Assembly (NCBI GenBank): GCA_004554775.1
Contig: SFKI01000016.1
Location: 1 to 64,000, forward strand
Reading direction: 5' to 3'
DNA: 64,000 nt
DNA from: Subdoligranulum variabile
Lineage (GTDB): Bacteria > Bacillota > Clostridia > Oscillospirales > Ruminococcaceae
Each line of letters begins with the position of its first letter. Positions within the stretch are counted from its first letter, which is position 1. Shown here piece by piece: positions 1-6,602 of the stretch. The notes beneath the pieces were generated by a model. That model did no database searches. It was not told the DNA's origin and worked only from the letters and a program-made list of their open reading frames with translations. The position numbers were made by a program, and so were the translations under genes.

Positions 1-80
1 TCAATGTCGGTGGATTCCATGTCATATTGGGACTGGCAGTTTTCCCGGATAGCATCCTTGATGCTCTGGACAGTACACAT
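1..80 (-). CDS. Partial hypothetical protein of the integrative element
   Basis: Only the first 26 codons are inside the window; they begin MCTVQSIKDAIRENCQSQYD and run off the left edge. The start is supported by a strong AGGAAAGGA ribosome binding site a few bases upstream. It follows the parA-parB-small gene series in the same direction, so it is probably the fourth gene of that operon. I do not recognise the family from so short a piece. Confidence 0.5.
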   Translation of the reverse strand, partial: MCTVQSIKDAIRENCQSQYDMESTDI

Positions 81-113
81 ATTCATTCCTTTCCTTTCGT
101 AGTGATGATGGGT

Positions 114-389
114 TTACGGGTGGCGGCGGCGCTTGTCCGGTTTGAAGTCGAGAACATGGCCCTCGATCACACGGGCATACCGCTTGATTTTGATTTCCCG
201 GCGCTTCTGGCTATGAAGAGCGGCCTGATACCCGTCCTCGGTGAGAAACAGCCGCATTTCATCTCCGGGGCTGCCGTAGGAACAGGGACGCAGGACGGAA
301 AACTCGATCATCCTGCGGGTGTTGTCCTGGAAACGCTCCACGGCGAGAATGTTGTGTCCTTTCAGCTCACGGGCTGAAATGTCCCTCAT
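114..389 (-). CDS. Small conserved-type protein downstream of parB
   Basis: A 91-residue basic protein starting MRDISARELKGHNILAVERF, with an AAAGGAG ribosome binding site 6 bases before the ATG. It starts 12 bases after the parB stop, so it is almost certainly cotranscribed with parA and parB. The C-terminus is rich in Lys and Arg (KRREIKIKRYARV, then FKPDKRRRHP), which would suit nucleic-acid contact, but no catalytic motif is visible. Similar small genes of unknown function occur beside parAB in clostridial conjugative elements; a DUF5720-type assignment is a guess from memory. Confidence 0.6.
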   Translation of the reverse strand: MRDISARELKGHNILAVERFQDNTRRMIEFSVLRPCSYGSPGDEMRLFLTEDGYQAALHSQKRREIKIKRYARVIEGHVLDFKPDKRRRHP

Positions 390-401
390 AGGCGGCTCCT
401 T

Positions 402-1337
402 TCATCGTTCCTGGTCTCTCTGGCGCTTTTTCTGCCATGCCTCCAGCAGTTTGATAATGGTTTCCTGCATCCGCTGGGGCGTGTAGCTCTTGGGAAAATA
501 CTTTCGCAGGGTATCGGAAGTGAAAGTTACCCGGTCCAGATCGCTTTTCTTTTCTTCGCCCATGATGACGCGCATCATATCGAGGGTCAGATGTCCTTCC
601 TGGCTGTATTTCTTGAGCCGCTGGGCCTGGGAGAGAGAGGGGGTAGCCTGTTCACTTTCCATCGCGTCCAGCAAATCCCGCTGTTCTTCTTTTTTGAGAA
701 AGGACAGCTCATAAGCCGGGTTGAGGGCGATTTTCTTTTCATCCACCATATCCAGCAGTTCGGGAATCAGCTCTGTCAGGCGAATGTAGCGGGAAATTTG
801 GTTTCGACTTTGCCCAACTTGCTCAGCCAAAATTTCTCTGGATTCCTTTCCATCGAAATTCCGCCCAACTTGGGCGGAATTTTTAGAAGGTCTCCCAGCC
901 TGCCGTTTCATGGCCTCCAACTTCATCTTGTAAGCAAATGCCCTCTCGCTGGGGAGTAGGCTTTCACGCTGCAAGTTGCTGTCCACCATGATGATAGTAG
1001 CGGCATCATCGTCCAGGTCCCGGACGATGACAGGCATGGTTTCTTTCTCAGCCAGCTCACTGGCCCGGTGCCGTCTATGTCCAGCTACCAGCTCATAGCC
1101 GCCCTCCGGGTCCGGGCGGGCAATCGCCGGAACCAGAACACCATACTGCCGAACACTGTCGGCGGTCTCCATCATGGCCTCGTCATCCTTGACTTTGAAG
1201 GGGTGGTTCTTGAACGGATGCAGCTCAGACAGCGGGATTTCCTGTATCTTCTCCAGCTTGGCATCCTGACGGCCTTCTTCGGTGGAGAACAGATCATCTA
1301 CCGAGGCCAGCTCGACTTTTTTCGCGCTGCTTTTCAA
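402..1337 (-). CDS. parB: ParB/RepB/Spo0J-family partition protein
   Basis: A 311-residue DNA-binding partition protein. The N-terminal ParB domain (about residues 30-120) carries the family pattern ELVAGHRRHRASELA, the arginine-rich CTP-binding box, and NLQRESLLPSERAFAYKMKL. A helix-turn-helix follows at about residues 165-190 (EILAEQVGQSRNQISRYIRL). The C-terminal part is basic. Translation starts at TTG with an AGGAGGTGAT site lying inside the end of parA; the two reading frames overlap by 44 bases, which implies coupling. It would segregate or stabilise the integrative element after excision. The centromere-like sites are probably the repeats upstream of parA at 2213-2429. Confidence 0.9.
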   Translation of the reverse strand: MKSSAKKVELASVDDLFSTEEGRQDAKLEKIQEIPLSELHPFKNHPFKVKDDEAMMETADSVRQYGVLVPAIARPDPEGGYELVAGHRRHRASELAEKETMPVIVRDLDDDAATIIMVDSNLQRESLLPSERAFAYKMKLEAMKRQAGRPSKNSAQVGRNFDGKESREILAEQVGQSRNQISRYIRLTELIPELLDMVDEKKIALNPAYELSFLKKEEQRDLLDAMESEQATPSLSQAQRLKKYSQEGHLTLDMMRVIMGEEKKSDLDRVTFTSDTLRKYFPKSYTPQRMQETIIKLLEAWQKKRQRDQER

Positions 1338-2115
1338 GTTTCATCACCTCCTGGGTCAGATTTTTGTACCCCTCGGCCACCTTGCCGTTGGGGTCATGGG
1401 CAAAGATGCTCTTGCCCTCGGCGCTGATTTCCTTTGCCCGGACGGAATGGGGAATCTCGGTGCCGAACACCTTGATTTTGCTGCCGTAGGTCTCCCGCAG
1501 CAGGGCGGCGATCTCCTTGGCAAAGTTGGTGCGGTTGTCCACCATCGTCAGCAGTATGCCGTCGATCTGGAGCTTGGGATTGATTTGCCGCTTCACCTTA
1601 TTGACCGTCTGGAGCAGCTGTTCCAGGCCCTTGGCGGGCAGATACTCTGCCTGGACGGGGATTATGATCCTGTTGGCGGCTGCCAGTGCGTTGACCGTGA
1701 GCATACCCAGGGAAGGCTGGCAGTCAATCAGGATATGGGAATACTGTCCCTTGAGTGTGTCCAGGTATTGCCGCAAGATTGTTTCACGGCTCATGGCGTT
1801 CACCAGGGAGACCTCCATGCCGGAGAGCTGAATGTCAGCAGGCATCAGGTCAACGCCTTCCGGGTGGTGCAGGATACCCTCACCGGGCTTGATTGGCTCA
1901 TCCATCAGAATACGGCCCATAGCGTCGGACAGGGTAAAGGGCAGTTTGTCCGGCTGGGGATTTCCAAGGCTGATGGTCAGGCTGCCTTGCGGGTCCCCGT
2001 CAATCAGCAGCACTTTCTTCCCGGCCTGCGCCAGCCCGATCCCCAAGTTCGCGCAGGTGGTTGTCTTGCCAACGCCGCCTTTCTGGTTGGCGATGGCGAT
2101 GATTTGCGTGTTCAA
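1294..2115 (-). CDS. parA: ParA/Soj-family partition ATPase
   Basis: A 273-residue MinD/ParA-type ATPase that works with ParB to position DNA. It shows the deviant Walker A motif QKGGVGKTTT near the N-terminus, the ParA switch region LLIDGDPQGSL, and ILIDCQPSLGML as Walker B. The start is taken as TTG at 2115, because GAGG lies 8 bases upstream; a GTG at 2124 in the same frame sits too close to that site. Both parA and parB therefore seem to use TTG starts. An intrinsic-terminator-like hairpin lies only about 45 bases upstream (2159-2186), so expression may be limited by early termination. Its place next to parB, just inside the rpsI junction, fits a Tn1549-like or related integrative element. 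Confidence 0.9.
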   Translation of the reverse strand: MNTQIIAIANQKGGVGKTTTCANLGIGLAQAGKKVLLIDGDPQGSLTISLGNPQPDKLPFTLSDAMGRILMDEPIKPGEGILHHPEGVDLMPADIQLSGMEVSLVNAMSRETILRQYLDTLKGQYSHILIDCQPSLGMLTVNALAAANRIIIPVQAEYLPAKGLEQLLQTVNKVKRQINPKLQIDGILLTMVDNRTNFAKEIAALLRETYGSKIKVFGTEIPHSVRAKEISAEGKSIFAHDPNGKVAEGYKNLTQEVMKLEKQREKSRAGLGR

Positions 2116-2151
2116 TGACTTCACCTCATTTCTGAATTGTTCTATCGGAAA

Positions 2152-2187
2152 CGCAAAAAGCGCCCAGTAGAAAAATACTGAGCGCTT
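2152..2187 (-). terminator. Terminator-like hairpin upstream of parA (possible attenuator)
   Basis: Arms 2159-2169 and 2176-2186 form an 11-bp stem with one G-T wobble around a 6-base loop. On the minus strand the hairpin is followed by TTTTT, so it reads as an intrinsic terminator firing into the parA leader. Either it ends transcripts coming from beyond the element boundary, or it attenuates parAB. Confidence 0.55.
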
Positions 2188-2212
2188 GGCGATTAGATTT
2201 ATTCTGTTGTAT

Positions 2213-2429
2213 TCAAATTAGGTCAAATTATCTCAAACTAATCAGATGAAAATGGTCGATGAAGGAGAAGAAAAAGTCACCTCTCCAAAGGGCAAAAAAA
2301 CGGCCTTCGGTTATCCTATTTGGTAACCACTTGGCCCTCTTTTTAGCCTGTTTTTTGCCGGTTATCCACTTGGTAACCACTAAAAATTGTGTTAAAATGG
2401 GTCTCGTTTCATCAAACTTCATCAAACTA
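2213..2429. repeat. Iteron-like repeats and two palindromes at the element end
   Basis: TCAAAYTA octamers occur at 2213-2220, 2223-2230 and 2233-2240 with exact 10-base spacing, and again at 2412-2419 (last base differs) and 2422-2429 with the same spacing. An inverted copy of the core (AGTTTGA) is at 2502-2508. Between the two blocks lie two copies of a palindromic box, GGTTATCC...TGGTAACC, at 2309-2328 and 2360-2378. Such phased arrays suit ParB (parS-like) sites, integrase arm sites or replication-protein sites. Which of these applies cannot be told from sequence alone. No convincing gene lies in 2125-2516. Confidence 0.6.
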
Positions 2430-2451
2430 TATCAGCCATTCAGGGTATAGG

Positions 2452-2487
2452 AAAAGCCCGGAAAACCTTGATTTTCCGGGCTTTTTG
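2452..2487. terminator. Bidirectional intrinsic terminator
   Basis: AAAAGCCCGGAAAA and TTTTCCGGGCTTTTT form a strong stem with A and T runs on both sides. It lies between the integrative element and the rpsI 3' end, so it can end rpsI transcripts on the minus strand and anything entering from the left. Confidence 0.85.
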
Positions 2488-2516
2488 AAGCATTTTGATA
2501 CAGTTTGAACAGCTGA

Positions 2517-2915
2517 TTATCTCTTGCTGAACTGAGGAGCACGACGTGCTGCCTTGAGACCGTACTTCTTACGTTCCTTCATACGAGGATCGCGGGTCAG
2601 GAAGCCAGCCTTCTTCAGGATGGGGCGCAGCTCGGGGTTGAACTGGAGCAGAGCGCGGGACAGACCGTGGCGAATAGCGCCAGCCTGGCCTGCACAGCCA
2701 CCGCCAACAACGTTGACGACGACGTCGAACTTGCCCTCGTTCTCAGTCAGAACCAGGGGGCTGTTGACGAGCAGCTTCAGGGTCTCGAGGCCAAAGTAAT
2801 CGTTGATATCGCGGCCGTTGATGGTGACCTTGCCGGTACCATTGAAAACGCGAACGCGGGCAACGGAATGCTTACGACGGCCAGTGCCGTAGAAATAAGG
2901 TTTCGTCTCGTACAT
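2517..2915 (-). CDS. rpsI: 30S ribosomal protein S9
   Basis: A 132-residue S9, full length. It begins MYETKPYFYGTGRRKHSVARVRVF and ends with the conserved basic tail KKYGLKAARRAPQFSKR, whose Arg contacts the P-site tRNA. An AAGGAGG site precedes the ATG. It lies 18 bases after rplM, the usual L13-S9 order. The 3' end of rpsI directly borders the parAB-bearing element, so this end is a plausible integration target; the coding sequence is intact. Confidence 0.98.
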   Translation of the reverse strand: MYETKPYFYGTGRRKHSVARVRVFNGTGKVTINGRDINDYFGLETLKLLVNSPLVLTENEGKFDVVVNVVGGGCAGQAGAIRHGLSRALLQFNPELRPILKKAGFLTRDPRMKERKKYGLKAARRAPQFSKR

Positions 2916-2933
2916 ATTCTATTGCCTCCTTAC

Positions 2934-3365
2934 TCAAATCTCAACTGCTTCGGGCTTCTGGGCAGCATGTGCGTGGTCAGCAGCCTTGTAGCAGTGCAGG
3001 CGGGTCATAGCCTTGGTGCCGATGGTGTTAGAGGGAACCATGCCCTTGACAGCGTAGGTCATAGCCTTGTCGCTGTTCTCAGCCATCAGGGTCTTGTACT
3101 GGGTCTCTTTCAGGCCGCCGATCCAGCCGGAATGAGTGCGATGGAACTTCTTCTCCATCTTCTTGCCGGTCAGGACAGCCTGGTCGCAGTTGATGATGAT
3201 GACGTGGTCACCGCAATCAACGTTGGGGGTAAAGGTGGTCTTGTTCTTACCGCGCAGGATGACAGCAGCCTTGGCAGCAACGCGGCCGAGGGGCTTGCCT
3301 GCGGCGTCGATCACATACCACTTGCGGTCAGCCATTTCAGCGGGCTTAGCGAGAGTCGTGCTCAT
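2934..3365 (-). CDS. rplM: 50S ribosomal protein L13
   Basis: A 143-residue L13 with the usual core (WYVIDAAGKPLGRVAAKAA, GDHVIIINCDQAVLTGKK, RTHSGWIGGLKE, AVKGMVPSNTIG). The start is placed at the ATG at 3365 (MSTTLAKPAEM), because a GGAGG ribosome site sits 8 bases before it. The upstream in-frame ATG at 3380 is part of that site. First gene of the rplM-rpsI operon, with a consensus promoter at 3452-3480. The last 20 residues (HAHAAQKPEAVEI) are slightly longer than in many homologues. Confidence 0.97.
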   Translation of the reverse strand: MSTTLAKPAEMADRKWYVIDAAGKPLGRVAAKAAVILRGKNKTTFTPNVDCGDHVIIINCDQAVLTGKKMEKKFHRTHSGWIGGLKETQYKTLMAENSDKAMTYAVKGMVPSNTIGTKAMTRLHCYKAADHAHAAQKPEAVEI

Positions 3366-3418
3366 AGTAGGAACCTCCATTGAAGAATTAACACGTCCGT
3401 CTTGTAACGGTATTTAAC

Positions 3419-3480
3419 AGCGCCTTGGCGGCGCTTTTTCGCGCAAGTGTGATTATAGCAGAAACCGGCGGCAGAGTCAA
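3419..3480 (-). promoter_or_regulatory. rplM-rpsI promoter and leader hairpin
   Basis: On the minus strand TTGACT (3475-3480) and TATAAT (3452-3457) are separated by exactly 17 bases, a near-perfect sigma-A promoter. The roughly 80-base leader holds a GCGCC/GGCGC hairpin (3420-3434) preceded by AAAAA. L13 operons in Firmicutes can carry an autoregulatory leader; whether this hairpin is one is not proven. Confidence 0.8.
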
Positions 3481-3595
3481 CGGTTTTGGAGAAGAATTTT
3501 TATTTATTCTTGCTATGCTCGTAAATACTTATAAATTCTCTTGTTTTCACTTGTTTTCTTGATTCCTATTTTGCAGTTATTTATAGGAGTCTCAA

Positions 3596-3652
3596 ACGGG
3601 CGGATATGGAATCCGCCCCGAATATAGCTCCCATCAAGGGGAGCCCTTGTTG
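3596..3652. repeat. Dispersed hairpin repeat (GGGCGGAT...ATCCGCCC) and a second hairpin
   Basis: GGGCGGATATGGAATCCGCCC is one unit of the family also seen at 6540, 13374-13547 and, degenerate, at 49376. A second hairpin (GCTCCCATCAAGGGGAGC) follows at once. Confidence 0.6.
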
Positions 3653-3666
3653 CACAGCTGCTTACA

Positions 3667-3704
3667 CAAAAAATCGCCCCCTGCCTTGGCGGCGGGGGGC
3701 GGGT
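3667..3704 (-). terminator. Terminator of the HPr-like gene
   Basis: On the minus strand CGCCCCCCGCC...GGGGGCG is followed by ATTTTTTG just after the stop codon at 3711. This is a classical intrinsic terminator. Confidence 0.85.
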
Positions 3705-3710
3705 TTCATT

Positions 3711-3935
3711 TTACTGTTTCAGCGCGTTGACAACGCTGTTCAGATCGTGCTCGTTCTCGCAGACGATCTTAACGGGGTGGCTGTAATCCAGACTCATCAT
3801 GCCCAGGATGCTCTTGGCATCGGCAATGCTGCCCTTCATATCGTGAACACCGACATCGTTATAGCACTTGGCGGCAGCAGACACGATCCCCTTTACCTCA
3901 GTAAAATTGGAAACCTTGACTTGTTTCACCATCAT
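3711..3935 (-). CDS. HPr/Crh-like protein without the phospho-histidine
   Basis: A 74-residue HPr-fold protein. The regulatory serine region is well kept (ADAKSILGMMSL, Ser about residue 42, equal to Ser46 of HPr), as is the C-terminal helix (DLNSVVNALKQ). The N-terminal active-site segment, usually G-hydrophobic-HARPA with His15, is replaced by VSNFTEVKGIVSAAAKC, with no His. It therefore cannot carry phosphate from enzyme I. As with Bacillus Crh, it could be phosphorylated by HPr kinase and act with CcpA. The start is chosen from the GGAGG site 5 bases upstream; the next Met codon, at 3932, is an alternative. It is monocistronic with its own promoter and structured leader. Confidence 0.85.
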   Translation of the reverse strand: MMVKQVKVSNFTEVKGIVSAAAKCYNDVGVHDMKGSIADAKSILGMMSLDYSHPVKIVCENEHDLNSVVNALKQ

Positions 3936-3982
3936 AATGACCTCCAAACATAAATCCCAGCCGCACCCATCTTGGCGCGGCG

Positions 3983-4040
3983 GTAAGGACCCCCGGCCAG
4001 CTACTGGCTCGGTTCTCTCGTCCTTACATTGTGCATTATA
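3983..4040 (-). promoter_or_regulatory. Extended -10 promoter and 5' structured leader of the HPr-like gene
   Basis: TGCTATAAT (the -10 is 4035-4040) is an extended -10 element with no good -35. The transcript would begin within a few bases of GTAAGGAC (4027-4020, minus strand), which pairs perfectly over 8 bp with GTCCTTAC (3990-3983). Inside is a second stem, GCCAG/CTGGC. The mRNA would thus start with a stable stem-loop. I match it to no riboswitch class I know. Confidence 0.55.
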
Positions 4041-4333
4041 GCATAATTATGTCCGTTTAGTTTGTGTAACATGCACAAATCCGCTTTTTTCCATTTCCTG
4101 CACAGAAACGTCAAATCTTCATATCGCGGTTTTGGTGACTTTGCTACGCTTTTAACAGATCCCCTATCGAACTAACACATATTTTATGTTTTTGCGTATG
4201 TAGATTTATGCTTTTACAATATTTTCGTTTACTTTTGCGCAGTTCCCTTGCTGTTTGGCACAATAAACGGGCGATTTTGTTTTTCACCTTGCAACATATA
4301 TACAAATTTTTGTTTGGTTTTCCATGCAATGGG
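4041..4333. other. AT-rich intergenic stretch after tex
   Basis: About 290 bases between the HPr promoter and the tex stop codon, clearly richer in A+T than the surrounding genes. A 61-codon open frame on the minus strand has no ribosome site and no family pattern. I see nothing further. Confidence 0.4.
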
Positions 4334-6496
4334 TCAATGCAGGCCCTTCATTGTCAGGGCAATGCGCTTTTTGGCAGTATCGACGCTGAGCACCTTGACT
4401 TTGACAATATCCCCCACCTTCAGCACTTCGCCGGGGTGCTTAATGAACTTATCGCTGATCTGAGAAACATGCACAAGACCGTCCTGGTGTACACCCAGAT
4501 CGACGAATGCGCCGAAGTCGATAACATTGCGTACGGTGCCGGTCAGTTCCATGCCGGGCTTGAGGTCCTCAAGGCTCATGACATCGCTGCGCAGCAGGGG
4601 CTTGGGCAGACTGTCGCGCACATCGCGGCCCGGCTTGCACAGCTCGGCCACGATATCCTTCAGCGTCGGCTCACCGATGCCTAAGATTTCGCAAAGGTTC
4701 TTGGTTCCCTTGGCCTTGACGGCGGCAGGTAGGCCCGCCAGTTTATCGCTGCCGATTTCGGCGGTAGTGTAGCCGCAGGCATCCAGCAGGGCCTTGGCGG
4801 CGGGGTAGCTTTCGGGGTGGACGGCCGTGGCATCCAGGCGGTTTTTAGCTTCGGGCAGGCGCAGGAAGCCCGCGCACTGCTCGTACGCTTTGGGGCCGAG
4901 GCCTTTGACCTTTTTCAGCTGGGCGCGGGAAGTGAACGCGCCCTCTTCCTCGCGCCAGGCCACGATATTTTTAGCCGTGGCGGCGCTGACGCCTGCCACA
5001 CGGCGCAGCAGCGGCGCGCTGGCGGTGTTCAGGTCGACGCCGACCGAGTTGACGCAGTCCTCAACGACGCCGTCCAGCGTTTCATTCAGACGCTTCTGGG
5101 GCATATCGTGCTGGTACTGGCCCACGCCGACGGCCTTGGGGTCGATCTTGACCAGCTCGGCCAGCGGATCCTGCAAGCGGCGGGCGATGGACACCGCGCT
5201 GCGCAGGTTGACGTCATACTGGGGGAACTCCTCAGCCGCCAGTTTACTGGCCGAATAGACCGACGCGCCAGCCTCGCTGACGACCATATACTGCAAGTGC
5301 AGGTTCTTTTCGTCGGCCAACTCACGGATGACCTGGGCGGCGAATTCCTCGGTCTCGTGGCCAGCGGTGCCGTTGCCGATGGCCATGACCTCCACACTGT
5401 TTTTGAGGACCATCGCCTTGATGGTCTTTTTTGCTTGGTCTACGCGCTTGAACTCGGGCACAGGGTAGACAACGTTGGTGTCCAGCACCTTGCCGGTGGG
5501 GTCGACAACGGCCACCTTGCAGCCCATGCGGTAGCCGGGATCCAGGCCCATGACGGTTTTGCCGCGGATGGGCGGCTGCAGGAGCAGCTGGCGCAGGTTA
5601 TCGCCAAAAACATGGATCGCGCCCTCGGCGGCGGCGTCCGAAAGCTCACTGCGCAATTCATTTTCGAGGCTGGGATGGATCAGGCGGGTGTAGGCATCCA
5701 GCGCGGCTTCTTCGACCAGCAGGGCGCTGGCACCGCCGGTCTTTTTGCGGGCGAACATCCATGCCACGATGCCCCCGGCGCGCTCGGCATCCACCTGGAT
5801 GCTGACTTTCAGGAAGCCTTCGCGCTCACCGCGGTCCAGCGCCAGCACGCGGTGGCCGGGGATCTTGTTCAGCGGTTCGGCGTAGTCGTAATACTGCGCG
5901 TAGACGCTGTCCTCGTCCTTGGCTTTGGCGCTGGTGATACGGCCGAACGCGCGGTAGTAACGGCGCAGTTCGGCACGGCAGGCGGCATCGTCGGAGACTG
6001 CTTCGGCGATGATATCCTTCGCACCCGCCAATGCGGCAGCGGCGTCTGGGACTTCGTCGTTGATGTAGTCGGCGGCGGCAGCGCCGGGGTCAAGGGCGGC
6101 GTCCTGTTTGAGCAGGGCATCCGCCAACGGCTGCAAACCGCGCGCCTTGGCGATGCTGGCGCGGGTCTTGCGCTTGGGCTTGTAGGGGCGGTAGAGATCC
6201 TCGACCTCGGCCAGCGTTTTGGCCTTGGAGAGCGCGGCGGTCAGCTCGGGCGTCATAGCGCCCTGCTCGGTGATGGAGGAGGTGACTTCCTCCTTGCGCT
6301 TATCCAGCCCGCGCAGGTATTCCAGGCGGTCACCAAGGTCGCGCAGGACCTGGTCGTCCATCGAGCCGGTAGCCTCTTTGCGGTAGCGGGCGATGAACGG
6401 AATGGTGTTGCCCTGGTCGATCAGGTCGATCGCGCCCTGGACATTTTTAGCGGACAGGTTCAGTTCGGCAGCAAGCTGCTGTGCGTAATCAGACAT
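4334..6496 (-). CDS. tex: Tex-family RNA-binding transcription accessory protein
   Basis: A 720-residue Tex, the normal length. In order: the N-terminal helical Tex domain with PFIARYRKEATG at about residue 33; the YqgF/RNase H-like domain around residue 318 (VMGLDPGYRMGCKVAVVD); helix-hairpin-helix repeats around residues 500-570 (LLRRVAGVSAATAKNIVAWR, LKKVKGLGPKAYEQCAGFLR); and an S1 RNA-binding domain from about residue 645 (GTVRNVIDFGAFVDLGVHQDGLVHVS). Tex proteins bind nucleic acid and affect transcription and, in some species, virulence gene expression. Monocistronic by spacing. Confidence 0.96.
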   Translation of the reverse strand: MSDYAQQLAAELNLSAKNVQGAIDLIDQGNTIPFIARYRKEATGSMDDQVLRDLGDRLEYLRGLDKRKEEVTSSITEQGAMTPELTAALSKAKTLAEVEDLYRPYKPKRKTRASIAKARGLQPLADALLKQDAALDPGAAAADYINDEVPDAAAALAGAKDIIAEAVSDDAACRAELRRYYRAFGRITSAKAKDEDSVYAQYYDYAEPLNKIPGHRVLALDRGEREGFLKVSIQVDAERAGGIVAWMFARKKTGGASALLVEEAALDAYTRLIHPSLENELRSELSDAAAEGAIHVFGDNLRQLLLQPPIRGKTVMGLDPGYRMGCKVAVVDPTGKVLDTNVVYPVPEFKRVDQAKKTIKAMVLKNSVEVMAIGNGTAGHETEEFAAQVIRELADEKNLHLQYMVVSEAGASVYSASKLAAEEFPQYDVNLRSAVSIARRLQDPLAELVKIDPKAVGVGQYQHDMPQKRLNETLDGVVEDCVNSVGVDLNTASAPLLRRVAGVSAATAKNIVAWREEEGAFTSRAQLKKVKGLGPKAYEQCAGFLRLPEAKNRLDATAVHPESYPAAKALLDACGYTTAEIGSDKLAGLPAAVKAKGTKNLCEILGIGEPTLKDIVAELCKPGRDVRDSLPKPLLRSDVMSLEDLKPGMELTGTVRNVIDFGAFVDLGVHQDGLVHVSQISDKFIKHPGEVLKVGDIVKVKVLSVDTAKKRIALTMKGLH

Positions 6497-6537
6497 TTAA
6501 TTCTCTCTTTCTGATTTTGTATTAGTATGGATAGGCT

Positions 6538-6570
6538 ACACGGGCGGATTCAAGCATCCGCCCCTACAGG
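6538..6570. repeat. Dispersed TAGGGGC-family hairpin unit
   Basis: CACGGGCGGATTC...GCATCCGCCCCTAC has the constant flanks CACGGGC and GCCCCTA with a palindromic variable core, the same design as the four units at 13374-13547. Confidence 0.65.
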
Positions 6571-6602
6571 GTGGGATACAATAGGATGCGTAACGTAGGG
6601 GG

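Noticed and set aside
2228..2425. A 65-codon minus-strand frame inside the repeat region
   Set aside because: No ribosome binding site, no family pattern, and the sequence is explained by the iterons and palindromes.
4144..4329. A 61-codon minus-strand frame downstream of tex
   Set aside because: AT-rich, with no ribosome site or recognisable protein pattern.
4334..6514. Very long plus-strand frames opposite tex (and similar ones opposite flotillin, pepD and RND)
   Set aside because: They are antisense shadows caused by GC-rich codon use; the minus-strand Tex has all family motifs.
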